Positions 37,127 to 49,917 of a stretch of DNA of 64,000 nt are shown piece by piece. The position numbers were made by a program, and so were the translations under genes. A model generated the notes under the pieces. The model made no database searches, had not been told where the DNA came from, and saw only the letters and a list, made by a program, of their open reading frames with translations. Origin of the DNA: Afipia sp. P52-10 (GTDB taxonomy: Bacteria; Pseudomonadota; Alphaproteobacteria; Rhizobiales; Xanthobacteraceae); assembly GCF_000516555.1 (NCBI RefSeq), contig NZ_AZSJ01000003.1, positions 1,136,066 through 1,200,065 on the forward strand, in the 5' to 3' direction. Position 1 is the first letter of the stretch. The number at the start of each line of letters is the position of its first letter.

Positions 37127-38785
37127 CTAGCCCGCCGAACCTGCAGACTGCTGCACGCGCAGTTCATGTCTCGAAAGCTTGCCGACGGTGGTCCGCGGCA
37201 ACTCGTCCTTAAAGTCGAGCGCTGTAGGCAGCTCGTGCTTGCCGACCCGGCCCGATAGGAAGTCGCGCAACGCCTCCAGACTAAACGGCTCTGCACCGGC
37301 GCGCAATTTGACAAACGCCTTGGCCGCCTCGCCGCGATAGGCATCGGGAATGCCGATGACGATCACCTCCTGCACCGCGGGATGCTCGTAGATCGCCTGC
37401 TCGATCATCTGCGGATAGACGTTGAAGCCGCCGGAGATGATCATGTCCTTCTTGCGATCGACGATGAAGAAATAGCCGTCCTCATCCATGTAGCCGACGT
37501 CGCCGGTGAGAAAGCGGCCATCGACATACGACGCAGCGCTCTCGTCCGGGCGTTTCCAGTAGCCTGCCGTAACGTTCGGCCCCTTGATGCGGATTTCGCC
37601 GATCTCGCCGGGACCGAGCACCTGCGCCGGATCGTCGAGCGAGACGATGTCGAGTTCAATTCCGGGCAGCGGCAGACCGATCGAGGCCGGCTTGTCCGGT
37701 CCATCCTTCGGATGCGCGGTGCCGGCGGAGCAGGTTTCCGTCATGCCCCAGCCGCCGCGCAGCGACAGTCCGGTCTTCTCCGCCAGGATCTTTGCGATCT
37801 CCACCGGCAGCGGCGCACCGCCCGAGCCGATGAACTGCAGCGACGAGAAGTCGCGCTTTTCGATGCCAGGATGATTGGCGATGGCGATCCACATCGTCGG
37901 CACGCCTGGAAAGGATGTCGCCCGCTTGACCTCGATGTCGCGCAGCACCGCCTCCACGTCGAAACGCTGATGCATCAGGATCACGTTGCCGCGATCGATT
38001 TGCCGCAGCAGGATCGTGATCAGCGCGAAGATGTGAAACAGCGGCAGCACGCAGATGACTTTGTCGATCGGGTTGCCCCGCTCGGCCCGTGACACCGATC
38101 CCCAGATATCGTAGATCGCGTTGCCGGCCAGCAGGTTGCCGTGGGTCAGCATCGCTCCCTTCGGCAGCCCGGTCGTGCCGCCGGTATATTGCAACGCAGC
38201 GACGTCGGTGGGCGCAACGGCGGGCCATTTGTCCGGCAGCATCACGCCGTCGATGAACTGGCCGAAGCTCGCCACCTCAGGCCGATCAGGAACCGGGAGC
38301 AGCGCATTGGCGCTGTCGCCCCATCGTTCGTCCTCGCAGACGATCACGCGATCGACCAATCCTTGATCCAGAAACGACAGCGCCACCGGCAAAAGCGCTG
38401 TCAGATTGCTGGTGACGATGATGCGCGCGCTGCTGTCTGCAAGCTTGTGTGCCAACGTCCGGCTGCCATCGAGCGGCGACAGGTGGACGATGCGGGCGCC
38501 GGCCTTGGTGGCGCCGAAAAAATTGACCGGGTGATCCGGCGTGTTGCCGAGAAACAGTGCGACCGAGGTGTCTTTGCCATAACCGGCGCGCAAAAAAGCG
38601 GCGGCGGCGATGTCGACGCGCGCCGCCAGATCGTTGAAGGTCATCTCGCGATCGCGGAAATCGATGACCGTCCGCGAGCCGTAGTCTCTCGCCGCGCGGG
38701 ACAGCAAACCCGGCAGGGTTCCGGCGGGAATCTCAGAATCCCACCGGATGCCCTTCGGGTAATGCTTTTCCCACGGGCGGGGCAT
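37127..38785 (-). CDS. pimA: Acyl-CoA ligase, PimA-like
   Basis: 552-residue AMP-forming ligase. It has the AMP motif LQYTGGTTGLPKGAMLTHGN (about 186-205), GGWGMTETCSAGTAHP, TGDVGYMDEDGYFFIVDRKK and IISGGFNVYPQMIEQ, plus the catalytic Lys near LPRTTVGKLSR. It activates an organic acid to its CoA ester. Its place between a PimF-like bifunctional enzyme (6 bases away) and PimCD-like dehydrogenases suggests a medium-chain dicarboxylate such as pimelate, or a fatty acid, as substrate. Confidence 0.86.
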   Translation of the reverse strand: MPRPWEKHYPKGIRWDSEIPAGTLPGLLSRAARDYGSRTVIDFRDREMTFNDLAARVDIAAAAFLRAGYGKDTSVALFLGNTPDHPVNFFGATKAGARIVHLSPLDGSRTLAHKLADSSARIIVTSNLTALLPVALSFLDQGLVDRVIVCEDERWGDSANALLPVPDRPEVASFGQFIDGVMLPDKWPAVAPTDVAALQYTGGTTGLPKGAMLTHGNLLAGNAIYDIWGSVSRAERGNPIDKVICVLPLFHIFALITILLRQIDRGNVILMHQRFDVEAVLRDIEVKRATSFPGVPTMWIAIANHPGIEKRDFSSLQFIGSGGAPLPVEIAKILAEKTGLSLRGGWGMTETCSAGTAHPKDGPDKPASIGLPLPGIELDIVSLDDPAQVLGPGEIGEIRIKGPNVTAGYWKRPDESAASYVDGRFLTGDVGYMDEDGYFFIVDRKKDMIISGGFNVYPQMIEQAIYEHPAVQEVIVIGIPDAYRGEAAKAFVKLRAGAEPFSLEALRDFLSGRVGKHELPTALDFKDELPRTTVGKLSRHELRVQQSAGSAG

Positions 38786-38791
38786 GGCGGC

Positions 38792-40891
<2,100 letters not shown>

Positions 40892-40997
40892 GCGCACTCT
40901 CCCGACTGTTTCGCGTTGCGGAATTCCATTTCGCATCTTGACATCGTGGGGTAATTTGGGGAGCGTCGATTGTCAACGACTTGAGTTCGGTAGTGGG

Positions 40998-41876
40998 ATG
41001 AAACGCGTCAAGAAGAAGGCTGCGACCGATCGTAAATTCGTCGTCGCGCTTTCCAGAGGTCTCGACGTTCTGCGTGCCTTCCATCCGCGGGACGGTCTGC
41101 TCGGCAACCAGGAGATCGCAGCGCGCACCAAGCTGCCGAAGCCAACGGTCTCCCGACTCACCTATACGCTGACGAAGCTCGGTTACCTTGCGCAGGTGTC
41201 GCGCTTCGATAAATACCAGCTTGCACCACCGGCGATGGCGATCGGCTATGCCGCGCTTTCCAATCTCGGGATTCGCGGCATCGCCGAAATGCATATGCGA
41301 AGGCTCGCCGAGGATACCGGCGGCGACGTCGCTGTCGGTGCGCGCGACCGGTTGAGCATGATGTACTTCGCGCAATGCCGCGGTGCATCATCGTGGAGCG
41401 CAGGCCTCGACACCGGCTCGCGCATTCCGATCTCGACCACGGCGATGGGCCGCGCCTACCTTTATTCGCTGCCCGAAGACAAGCGCGCCGAGCTGCTCGA
41501 GATCATCCGCGATCGTACCGGCGACAAATGGCCTGCCATTTATGCAGGCATCCAACGCGCCGGCGAAACCATGGCCAAGTACGGGTTTACGATTTCCGCC
41601 GGCGAATGGCTCGACGATGTCCACGGGGTCGGCGTCGCCCTGCGCATGAACGACGGAACCGGTCCTTATGCCTTCAATTGTGGCGCCCCCTCGTTCCGCT
41701 TCAATGAAGATAAACTGATCCATGAAGTTGGACCGCGCCTCGTGGCGATGGTAAGGGACATAGAAGCAATACTCGACGGCGCCCTCGCGGCGCCCAAAAA
41801 CAAGAATCAGGAGAACAAGAAAATGAGCACGAGAGGGAGAGCGCCACGTGAGATCGAGGGAGTTCGCCAGGGCTGA
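40998..41876 (+). CDS. IclR family transcriptional regulator
   Basis: 292 residues. A winged HTH (about 10-70: ALSRGLDVLRAFHPRDGLLGN, LPKPTVSRLTYTLTKLGYL) and an IclR effector domain (about 85-265: SSWSAGLDTGSRIPISTTAMG, ISAGEWLDDVHGVGVALRM). Start set at the ATG at 40998 (MKRVKKKAATDRKFV), with an upstream alternative at 40938. It sits between the pim-like unit and the Liv-type importer and most likely controls one or both in response to the acid or its CoA ester. The 107-base gap to pimF must hold both promoters. Confidence 0.92.
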   Translation: MKRVKKKAATDRKFVVALSRGLDVLRAFHPRDGLLGNQEIAARTKLPKPTVSRLTYTLTKLGYLAQVSRFDKYQLAPPAMAIGYAALSNLGIRGIAEMHMRRLAEDTGGDVAVGARDRLSMMYFAQCRGASSWSAGLDTGSRIPISTTAMGRAYLYSLPEDKRAELLEIIRDRTGDKWPAIYAGIQRAGETMAKYGFTISAGEWLDDVHGVGVALRMNDGTGPYAFNCGAPSFRFNEDKLIHEVGPRLVAMVRDIEAILDGALAAPKNKNQENKKMSTRGRAPREIEGVRQG

Positions 41877-41911
41877 TCACACCAGGGCTGATCGCACCAG
41901 GGCTGATCACA
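41867..41911. repeat. Three tandem 15-base repeats at the end of the IclR gene
   Basis: Unit CCAGGGCTGATCACA at 41867-41881, 41882-41896 (one change) and 41897-41911. The first copy contains the stop codon of the regulator. Each copy holds TGATCA, a 6-base palindrome. It lies 46 bases before the transporter operon. Confidence 0.85.
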
Positions 41912-41957
41912 CCCGGCAGTCCGGCGGCATCAAGCCGCTTGGTGGGCCGCGTTGCGC

Positions 41958-42749
41958 ATGAGTGCGCAAGCATCGCAGGGGCAGCCCCTGCTGGCCGTGC
42001 GCGACGTCAGCGTCGTGTTCGGTGGAATCGTGGCTCTGAACAGCGTGTCGTTCGACATGCGCAAGGGGCAAATCCTCGGCCTGATCGGACCGAACGGAGC
42101 CGGCAAGACCACCCTGTTCAACTGCCTCAGCCGCCTCTACCAGCCCAGCAAGGGTGACATCCTGGTCGATGGCGAGAGCATCCTGAAGCGACCGGCACAC
42201 AGGATCTGCGATGCGGGAATTGGCCGCACGTTTCAAAATGTCGCCCTGTTCCCGAACCTCTCCGTCCTCGACAACATCCGCATCGGCGCCCACGCCCACA
42301 CCAAGGGCGACATTCTCAGCGATGCATTGCATCTGCCCTGGACCCGCCGCCAGGAACGCATGCTGAACCAGCGCGTCGATGCCATCGTCGACTATCTCGA
42401 CCTGCACGACGACCGCGACAGCCTGGTGTCCGGCCTGCCGTTCGGCACCCAGAAGCGCGTCGAGCTCGCCCGCGCGCTCGCCGCCGAACCGAAGATCCTG
42501 CTGTTGGACGAGCCGGCCGGCGGACTGAACCACGAGGAGGTCTACGTCCTCGGTGACCTGATCAAGCGCATCCGCGACGATCACGGAATCACGGTGCTCC
42601 TGGTCGAGCACCACATGGGCCTCGTGATGTCGATCGCCAATCACGTGGTCGCGCTGAACTTCGGCAGCAAGCTCGCGGAGGGCACACCCGCCGAGGTGCA
42701 GGCCAACCCCGATGTCATCAAAGCCTATCTCGGGAGCAAGGACCAATGA
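41958..42749 (+). CDS. livG: Branched-chain amino acid-type ABC transporter ATPase (LivG-like)
   Basis: 263 residues from the ATG at 41958; a TTG at 41952 is less likely. Walker A GPNGAGKTTLFNCLSRLY, a long insert after the Q-loop, a degenerate signature LPFGTQKRVELARALA, Walker B ILLLDEPAGGL and switch LLVEHHMGLVM are typical of LivG. First gene of a five-gene importer (ATPase, ATPase, permease, permease, binding protein). The substrate is probably the acid handled by the divergent pim-like genes rather than an amino acid. Confidence 0.92.
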   Translation: MSAQASQGQPLLAVRDVSVVFGGIVALNSVSFDMRKGQILGLIGPNGAGKTTLFNCLSRLYQPSKGDILVDGESILKRPAHRICDAGIGRTFQNVALFPNLSVLDNIRIGAHAHTKGDILSDALHLPWTRRQERMLNQRVDAIVDYLDLHDDRDSLVSGLPFGTQKRVELARALAAEPKILLLDEPAGGLNHEEVYVLGDLIKRIRDDHGITVLLVEHHMGLVMSIANHVVALNFGSKLAEGTPAEVQANPDVIKAYLGSKDQ

Positions 42750-43459
42750 GCGCGCGATTGGAGGTCAAGGATCTGCGCGCCTATTACGGCCAGGTGCAGG
42801 CGCTGCATGGCATCTCATTCACGCTCGAGGAGGGCAGCGTCACCACGCTGCTCGGCGCCAACGGCGCGGGCAAGACCACCACGTTGCGCGCGATCTGCAA
42901 CATGGTGCGCACCACCGGCCGGATCGAGTTCGACGGCAAACCGATCAACACCATGTCGACGGAGAACATCGTCAAGCTTGGCATCGCCCAGGTGCCGCAA
43001 GGCCGCGGCACCTTCACCCGCATGAATGTCGAGGAGAACCTGCAGCTCGGCGCCATCACCCGCGGCGACAAGGCCGGCATCGCCTCCGACATCGAGCGGA
43101 TGTACGAGCAATTTCCGGTGCTGAAGCAGCGGCGCACACAGCAGGCCGGCCTGCTGTCGGGCGGCGAGCAGCAGATGCTCGCGGTCGCCCGCGCATTGAT
43201 GCTGCGGCCGCGCATGCTGCTGCTGGATGAGCCCTCGTTCGGCCTCGCCCCGCTGGTGGTGCGCGACGTGTTCAAGGTGCTGGGCGAGATCAACCGCCGC
43301 GACAAGGTGACGATCCTGGTGGTCGAGCAGAACGCACAGCTCGCGCTCGAACTTGCCGATCAGGCCTACGTCATCGAGACCGGCGAGATCGTCAAATCCG
43401 GCCCCGCCGCGGACATCGCCAACAACGAAGACATCCGCAAATCATATCTCGGCTACTGA
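42746..43459 (+). CDS. livF: Branched-chain amino acid-type ABC transporter ATPase (LivF-like)
   Basis: 237 residues. Walker A GANGAGKTTTLRAICNMV, Q-loop QVPQGRGTFTRMNVEENL, signature LLSGGEQQMLAVARALML, Walker B MLLLDEPSFGLAP and switch region VVEQNAQLALE are intact. The start overlaps the livG stop (ATGA). It forms the ATPase pair with LivG. Confidence 0.93.
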   Translation: MSARLEVKDLRAYYGQVQALHGISFTLEEGSVTTLLGANGAGKTTTLRAICNMVRTTGRIEFDGKPINTMSTENIVKLGIAQVPQGRGTFTRMNVEENLQLGAITRGDKAGIASDIERMYEQFPVLKQRRTQQAGLLSGGEQQMLAVARALMLRPRMLLLDEPSFGLAPLVVRDVFKVLGEINRRDKVTILVVEQNAQLALELADQAYVIETGEIVKSGPAADIANNEDIRKSYLGY

Positions 43460-43470
43460 AAGCGGCCCTC

Positions 43471-44346
43471 ATGGAACTGTTTCTCAACCAGGTTCTCGCC
43501 GGCATCGCCACGGGCGCAATCTATGCTTGCATGGCGCTCGCCGTGGTCATGATCTACGAGGCAATCGATCACCTCAACTTCGCCCAGGGCGAAATGGCGA
43601 TGTTCTCGACCTTCATCGCCTGGCAGTGCATGCAGTGGGGCATCCCATATTGGGGCGCCTTCGTGATCTCGGTGGTGCTGTCGCTGTTCGCCGGCATCGC
43701 GATCGAGCGTCTGCTGTTCCGGCCGCTCGGCCACGCCTCGATTCTTGTGCACATCGCAGGCTTCATCGCCCTGTTCGCCATCATCAACAGCGTCGCCGGC
43801 CTGATTTGGGACTTCACCATCAAGCCGTTTCCCTCGCCGTTCGGCTCCGCTCCGCTGCTCGGCGGCATGATCTCCTCGCACCAGGCCGGCATGATCGTCG
43901 TCACGCTGATCCTGCTGGCGATGCTCTACGTCTTCTTCCGCTTCACCCGCATCGGCCTCGCCATGCGCGCGGCCGCGACGTTACCGGAATCGGCGAAGCT
44001 GGTCGGCATCAATGTCGGCTGGATGATCGCGCTCGGCTGGGGCCTTGCCGCCGCGATCGGCGCCATCGCCGGCATCATGATCGCGCCGGTGATCTTCCTC
44101 GAACCAAACATGATGGGCGGCGTTCTCCTATACGGCTTCGTCGGCGCCGTCCTCGGCGGCCTGAGCAGCCCGGCCGGCGCCGTCGCCGGCGGCTTCATGG
44201 TCGGCGTGATCGAGAACCTCGCCGGCACCTACATCCCCGGTGTCGGCAACGAGCTGAAGCTGCCGATCGCGCTGGCGCTGATCGTCGCGGTGCTCGTCCT
44301 GAAACCGAACGGCCTGTTCGGCCGCGTCCAAGTGCAGCGGGTGTGA
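43471..44346 (+). CDS. livH: Branched-chain amino acid-type ABC transporter permease (LivH-like)
   Basis: 291 residues with about eight helices. LivH blocks: NQVLAGIATGAIYACMALAV, IDHLNFAQGEMAMFSTFIAW, RAAATLPESAKLVGINV and GGVLLYGFVGAVLGGLSSPAG. Eleven bases after livF. One of two channel subunits. Confidence 0.93.
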   Translation: MELFLNQVLAGIATGAIYACMALAVVMIYEAIDHLNFAQGEMAMFSTFIAWQCMQWGIPYWGAFVISVVLSLFAGIAIERLLFRPLGHASILVHIAGFIALFAIINSVAGLIWDFTIKPFPSPFGSAPLLGGMISSHQAGMIVVTLILLAMLYVFFRFTRIGLAMRAAATLPESAKLVGINVGWMIALGWGLAAAIGAIAGIMIAPVIFLEPNMMGGVLLYGFVGAVLGGLSSPAGAVAGGFMVGVIENLAGTYIPGVGNELKLPIALALIVAVLVLKPNGLFGRVQVQRV

Positions 44347-44348
44347 CC

Positions 44349-45362
44349 ATGAGCACGGCTCAAGAGACTGCGACCCAGATCGTCGTGACCGAACCCGCGG
44401 CCAAACGCACCCTGACCGTGCCGATGATCGGCAATCTGCTGTTGCTGGCCGTACTGCTGATCGCACCGATCTTCGTCAAGAACTTCGTCGTGTTCCAGTT
44501 CACGATGATCCTGATCTACGCGATCGCGATCCTGTCGCTGAACATCCTGACCGGCGTCAGCGGCCAGGTGTCGCTGGGACACAGCGCCTTCTTCGCCGCC
44601 GGCGCTTATGGCGCAGGCATCCTGATGGAGCATGCGAACGTCCCGTATCCGCTGGCGATCCTCGCGGCAGGCGTCATCTGCTTCGCCATCGGCTTCCTAT
44701 TCGGCTTGCCGGCCCTGCGGCTGAAGGGGGTTTACCTCGCGCTCGCGACCTTTGCGCTGGCGGTCGCAGCACCGCCACTCCTGAAGCTCGGGACCTTCGA
44801 ACACTGGACCGGCGGCGTACAGGGCCTGCTGGTGACGAAGCCCGATCCGGCCTTCGGTCTGCCGATCAGCCAGGACCGTTGGATGTACTACGTGACGCTG
44901 GCGATCACGCTGGTCATTTATCTACTCTCGGTCAACCTGTTGAACTCGCGTTCGGGCCGCGCCTTCATGGCGATCCGCGACAACGAGATCGCCGCGTCCT
45001 CGATGGGCATCAATCTCGCGCTCTACAAGACGCTGGCGTTCGGCATCAGCGCCGGGCTGACCGGGATCGCCGGCGCCCTCGGTGCGATCACGGTCGCGTT
45101 TGTCGCGCCCGACGCCTACACATTCAACTTCGCGATCGCCCTGTTTCTTGGCATGGTCATCGGCGGCGTCGGCTGGCTGCCAGGGTCGCTCGCGGGCGCA
45201 GCTTTCATTGTCTACGTGCCGAATATTGCAGAAGGCATTTCCAAAGGGCTTTCGGGCGCCGTGTTCGGCGTCTTCATCATTGCCGTGATCTTCCTGTTGC
45301 CGAACGGGGCTCGGCAGTTGGCCTACTACCTGCGAGACCAGCTCAACAAGCTGATCAAGTGA
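44349..45362 (+). CDS. livM: Branched-chain amino acid-type ABC transporter permease (LivM-like)
   Basis: 337 residues, about ten helices. LivM blocks: ILSLNILTGVSGQVSLGHSAF, FGLPALRLKGVYLALATFAL and AIRDNEIAASSMGINLALYK. The ATG lies two bases past the livH stop. The frame has no stop upstream through livH, but the family start and the coupling fix it. Confidence 0.93.
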   Translation: MSTAQETATQIVVTEPAAKRTLTVPMIGNLLLLAVLLIAPIFVKNFVVFQFTMILIYAIAILSLNILTGVSGQVSLGHSAFFAAGAYGAGILMEHANVPYPLAILAAGVICFAIGFLFGLPALRLKGVYLALATFALAVAAPPLLKLGTFEHWTGGVQGLLVTKPDPAFGLPISQDRWMYYVTLAITLVIYLLSVNLLNSRSGRAFMAIRDNEIAASSMGINLALYKTLAFGISAGLTGIAGALGAITVAFVAPDAYTFNFAIALFLGMVIGGVGWLPGSLAGAAFIVYVPNIAEGISKGLSGAVFGVFIIAVIFLLPNGARQLAYYLRDQLNKLIK

Positions 45363-45391
45363 ACCAAGAGACTTTCAAGGAGAGGACCCCG

Positions 45392-46621
45392 ATGAGCATC
45401 AAGCTTTCTACCCCCCTTGCGGCGTTGTCCGCGGCGACGCTCGCGTTGTCGATGATGAGCGGCACGGCGCTGGCGCAGAAGAAGTACGACACCGGCGCGA
45501 CCGATACTGAGATCAAGATCGGCAACATCATGCCGTACAGCGGCCCGGCGTCCGCCTACGGCGTGATCGGCAAGACGATCGACGCATACTTCAAGAAGGT
45601 CAACGCCGAAGGCGGCATCAACGGCCGCAAGATCACCTTCATTTCCTACGACGACGCCTACAGCCCGCCGAAGGCCGTCGAGCAGGTGCGCAAACTGGTC
45701 GAGAGCGACGAGGTGCTGCTGGTGTTCGATCCGCTCGGAACGCCGTCCAACACCGCGATCCAGAAATACATGAACAGCAAGAAGGTGCCGCAGCTGTTCG
45801 TTGCCACCGGCGCGACCAAGTGGAACGATCCGAAGAACTTCCCGTGGACGATGGGCTGGCAGCCGAGCTACCAGACCGAAGGGCAGATCTACGCCAAGTA
45901 CATCCTGAAAGAGAAGCCGAACGCCAAGATCGCCATCCTCTACCAGAACGACGATTACGGCAAAGACTACCTGAAGGGCTTCAAGGATGGTCTCGGCAAC
46001 AAGACGAACCTGATCGTCGCCGAGAGCGCGTATGAAACCACCGAACCGACCATCGACTCGCACATCGTCAAGCTGAAGGCCTCCGGCGCCGACGTGTTCT
46101 TCAACATCGCCACGCCGAAGTTCGCCGCGCAGGCCATTAAGCGCGCTGCCGAACTGGACTGGAAGCCGCTGCACTTCCTCAACAACGTATCGTCGTCGAT
46201 CGGCAGCGTGATCCAGCCGGCGGGCTTCGACAACGCGCAGGGCATCATCTCGGCCTCCTATGCCAAGGACCCCACCGATCCGCAGTGGAAGGACGATCCG
46301 GGCATGAAGCGCTTCGACGAGTTTCTGACGAAGTACTATCCCGATGCGAACCGCAGCGATGCCTTCGTGGTGTTCGGCTACAACGTCAGTCAGACGCTGG
46401 TGCAGGTGCTGAAGCAGGCGAAGGACAATCTCACCCGCGAGAACGTCATGAAGGAAGCCGCCAACCTCAAGGATCTTGAGCTGGACGGCCTGCTGCCAGG
46501 CATCAAGATCAACACCAGCCCGACCGACTTTGCGCCGCTGTCGTCGCTGCAGCTGATCCGCCTCAAGGGCCAGACCTGGGAACGGTTCGGCGACATCCTG
46601 TCGGCCGACGTCACCAACTGA
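45392..46621 (+). CDS. ABC transporter substrate-binding protein (LivJ/Peripla_BP_6 type)
   Basis: 409 residues with a signal peptide (about 1-28, GTALA/Q). The mature part opens YDTGATDTEIKIGNIMPYSG; later blocks are GRKITFISYDDAYSPPKAVEQ, AILYQNDDYGKDYLKGFKDG and DVFFNIATPKFAAQAIKRA. This is the subfamily of Liv-type binding proteins often tied to aromatic or dicarboxylic acids in Rhodopseudomonas and Bradyrhizobium. Last gene of the operon, followed by a strong terminator. AAGGAGAGG precedes the start. Confidence 0.92.
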   Translation: MSIKLSTPLAALSAATLALSMMSGTALAQKKYDTGATDTEIKIGNIMPYSGPASAYGVIGKTIDAYFKKVNAEGGINGRKITFISYDDAYSPPKAVEQVRKLVESDEVLLVFDPLGTPSNTAIQKYMNSKKVPQLFVATGATKWNDPKNFPWTMGWQPSYQTEGQIYAKYILKEKPNAKIAILYQNDDYGKDYLKGFKDGLGNKTNLIVAESAYETTEPTIDSHIVKLKASGADVFFNIATPKFAAQAIKRAAELDWKPLHFLNNVSSSIGSVIQPAGFDNAQGIISASYAKDPTDPQWKDDPGMKRFDEFLTKYYPDANRSDAFVVFGYNVSQTLVQVLKQAKDNLTRENVMKEAANLKDLELDGLLPGIKINTSPTDFAPLSSLQLIRLKGQTWERFGDILSADVTN

Positions 46622-46651
46622 TCGAGATGGCCCGACGGCTCCGGGCATCGG

Positions 46652-46685
46652 CACCCCCGCAAAGCTTTGCGGGGGTGTTTTCTTT
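46652..46685 (+). terminator. Intrinsic terminator of the Liv-type operon
   Basis: A perfect 13-base palindrome (CACCCCCGCAAAG / CTTTGCGGGGGTG) followed by TTTTCTTTT, about 30 bases after the binding-protein stop. Confidence 0.95.
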
Positions 46686-46715
46686 TGGACGGCCGCCGGG
46701 GCATAACGAGAGGCC

Positions 46716-47999
46716 ATGACCGACCACCGCCCTCTTCTGCGTGCCATCTTCGACGCGGCCGTCGCCCGCGCCCATCCGGATCGTGTCCTGGCGCAGCATC
46801 TCCCCAGCCCGCCTGCGGGACGCATCATCTGCCTCGCCGCCGGGAAAGGGGGCGCGGCGATGACGGCCGCGGCCGAGCGGCATTACCTCGATGCACGCGG
46901 GCTCGCGCCGGAGCGCCTGACGGGGCTCGCCACCACGCGGCATGGCCATGGCGCGCCGACACGGCGCATCGCCGTGATCGAGGCCGGACATCCGGTTCCC
47001 GATGCGGCGAGCCAGCAAGCGGCCGAGCGCACGCTGCAGATGGCGCAGATGGCAACCGCAGACGACCTGGTGCTGGTGCTTTTGTCGGGCGGCGGCTCCG
47101 CGAACTGGATCGCCCCTGCCGATGGCATCTCGCTCGCGCAAAAGCAGGCGATGAACCGCGCGCTGCTGCGTTCCGGTGCGCCGATCGGTGCGATCAATAC
47201 CGTCCGTAAACATCTGTCGCGCGTCAAGGGCGGCCGGCTCGCACGGGCCGCAGCACCCGCCCCGGTCGTGACGCTGGCGATCTCCGACGTGCCGAACGAC
47301 GACCCGGCCACCATCGCCTCCGGCCCGACGGTCGCCGACCCGACCACGCTCACTGACGCCCGCGCGATCCTGCAACAGTTCGGCATCACACCGGACGATG
47401 CGATCGCCCGCGCGCTCCAGGACCCGGCGAACGAAAGCTGCAAGCCGGACGATCCGCTGTTCGCCCGCACGCGCTTCACGCTGATCGCACGGCCGCGCGA
47501 CTCGCTCGATGCCGCTATCACCGTCGCCAAGATGGCCGGCTTCGATGTGGTCGATCTTGGCGAACTGGAGGGTGAGGCGCGTGACGTCGCCGTTCAGCAC
47601 GCCGCACTGGCGCGGACGGCCCACGCCGTGCGCCGCAGAACCGCAATCCTTTCCGGCGGCGAACTCACCGTCACGGTTCGCGGCCAGGGCCGCGGCGGCC
47701 CCAATCAGGAATACGTGCTGGCGCTGTTTGCCGCGATGCGCGACCTGCATGGCATCGCGGCCCTCGCCGGCGATACTGACGGCGCCGATGGCGGCGGCGG
47801 CTCGGCCAGCGATCCCGCCGGCGCATATTTCGACGCGGCGACGGTGGCGGCAGCGACGAAGCTCGGCCTCGATCCGCAAGCCTATCTCGACGACAACGAC
47901 GCGACCGGCTTCTTCGAGAAAACCGGCGACCTCTTGATGACCGGACCAACGCTGACCAACGTCAACGATGTCCGCATCATTCTGATCGATCCCGCTTGA
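46716..47999 (+). CDS. Glycerate 2-kinase (MOFRL family)
   Basis: 427 residues. An N-terminal DUF4147 domain (LAAGKGGAAMTAAAERHYL, EAGHPVPDAASQQAAERTLQ, LLSGGGSANW) and a C-terminal MOFRL domain (GGELTVTVRGQGRGGPNQEY, LAGDTDGADGGGGSASDPAG). This is the GckA/TtuD type that phosphorylates glycerate at C2 in glyoxylate, serine or tartrate metabolism. It stands alone after the Liv terminator, 31 bases away. The symbol (gckA or ttuD) is left open because the pathway is not visible. Confidence 0.92.
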   Translation: MTDHRPLLRAIFDAAVARAHPDRVLAQHLPSPPAGRIICLAAGKGGAAMTAAAERHYLDARGLAPERLTGLATTRHGHGAPTRRIAVIEAGHPVPDAASQQAAERTLQMAQMATADDLVLVLLSGGGSANWIAPADGISLAQKQAMNRALLRSGAPIGAINTVRKHLSRVKGGRLARAAAPAPVVTLAISDVPNDDPATIASGPTVADPTTLTDARAILQQFGITPDDAIARALQDPANESCKPDDPLFARTRFTLIARPRDSLDAAITVAKMAGFDVVDLGELEGEARDVAVQHAALARTAHAVRRRTAILSGGELTVTVRGQGRGGPNQEYVLALFAAMRDLHGIAALAGDTDGADGGGGSASDPAGAYFDAATVAAATKLGLDPQAYLDDNDATGFFEKTGDLLMTGPTLTNVNDVRIILIDPA

Positions 48000-48076
48000 T
48001 CACGCGTCCGAATCACGATCCATCAGAGAACCGCTCTACCGCTTGCGCAGACGCAGCGTTCCAGCCCGGATCATGC

Positions 48077-48550
48077 CTAAGGCACGCGGTAGACAGCAAT
48101 GGTCAGACCGCCCGCGCGCCGGCGCACCTGGCCGATGAAGATCGCGCGCGTGAGCCAGCGGTATGTTTCCGACGCGGTCTCGAAGCGCAACACCATCCGG
48201 AAGTAGATCTCGCCGGGCCCGACCGTTTCGCCCCGCCTGATCCGCTCGGCCTCGTCGTTTGGGCCGACGCGGATACCCCTGTTTTCGACATAGACGTTAC
48301 TGCCGTCGTCCATTCGCACGGCCGAGCGCACATCGATCTCGACCATTCCGTCCCGGCGGATCAGCATCGAATCCGCGCCCCCTGGCAAAATCGTGCCGCT
48401 GATACCGGGGCCCTGCAGCGTGCCGCCGGTGATCGCGACCAGCCGCCGCCTACCGTAGCCGACATCGCCCGCATCGATCGCCTCGCCGATCTCGACCTCG
48501 AACGTGAACGCATACTCGGCCGCGAGAGCGGAGGGCTGCATAGCCGTCAT
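48077..48550 (-). CDS. DUF3237 domain protein
   Basis: About 157 residues from an ATG at 48550; the open frame extends to 48733. The core has EYAFTFEVEIGEAIDAGDVG, RRRLVAITGGTLQGPGISGTI and LPGGADSMLIRRDGMVEIDV, matching DUF3237, a beta-barrel family of unknown activity. The upstream extension includes a hydrophobic VLAFAGYGVSAQR that could be a leader, so a GTG near 48622 is possible. It is divergent from pobA and its longer forms would overlap the pobA leader. Confidence 0.8.
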   Translation of the reverse strand: MTAMQPSALAAEYAFTFEVEIGEAIDAGDVGYGRRRLVAITGGTLQGPGISGTILPGGADSMLIRRDGMVEIDVRSAVRMDDGSNVYVENRGIRVGPNDEAERIRRGETVGPGEIYFRMVLRFETASETYRWLTRAIFIGQVRRRAGGLTIAVYRVP

Positions 48551-48657
48551 CGCCGGGAAAAACCTTTGTGCTGAAACGCCGTAGCCCGCGAATGCGAGCA
48601 CGGTGAGGCCCCTGCCCTTCACCGTCACGGCAATTTGTATTAAAGCAAGAAGGCTAA

Positions 48658-49917
<1,260 letters not shown>

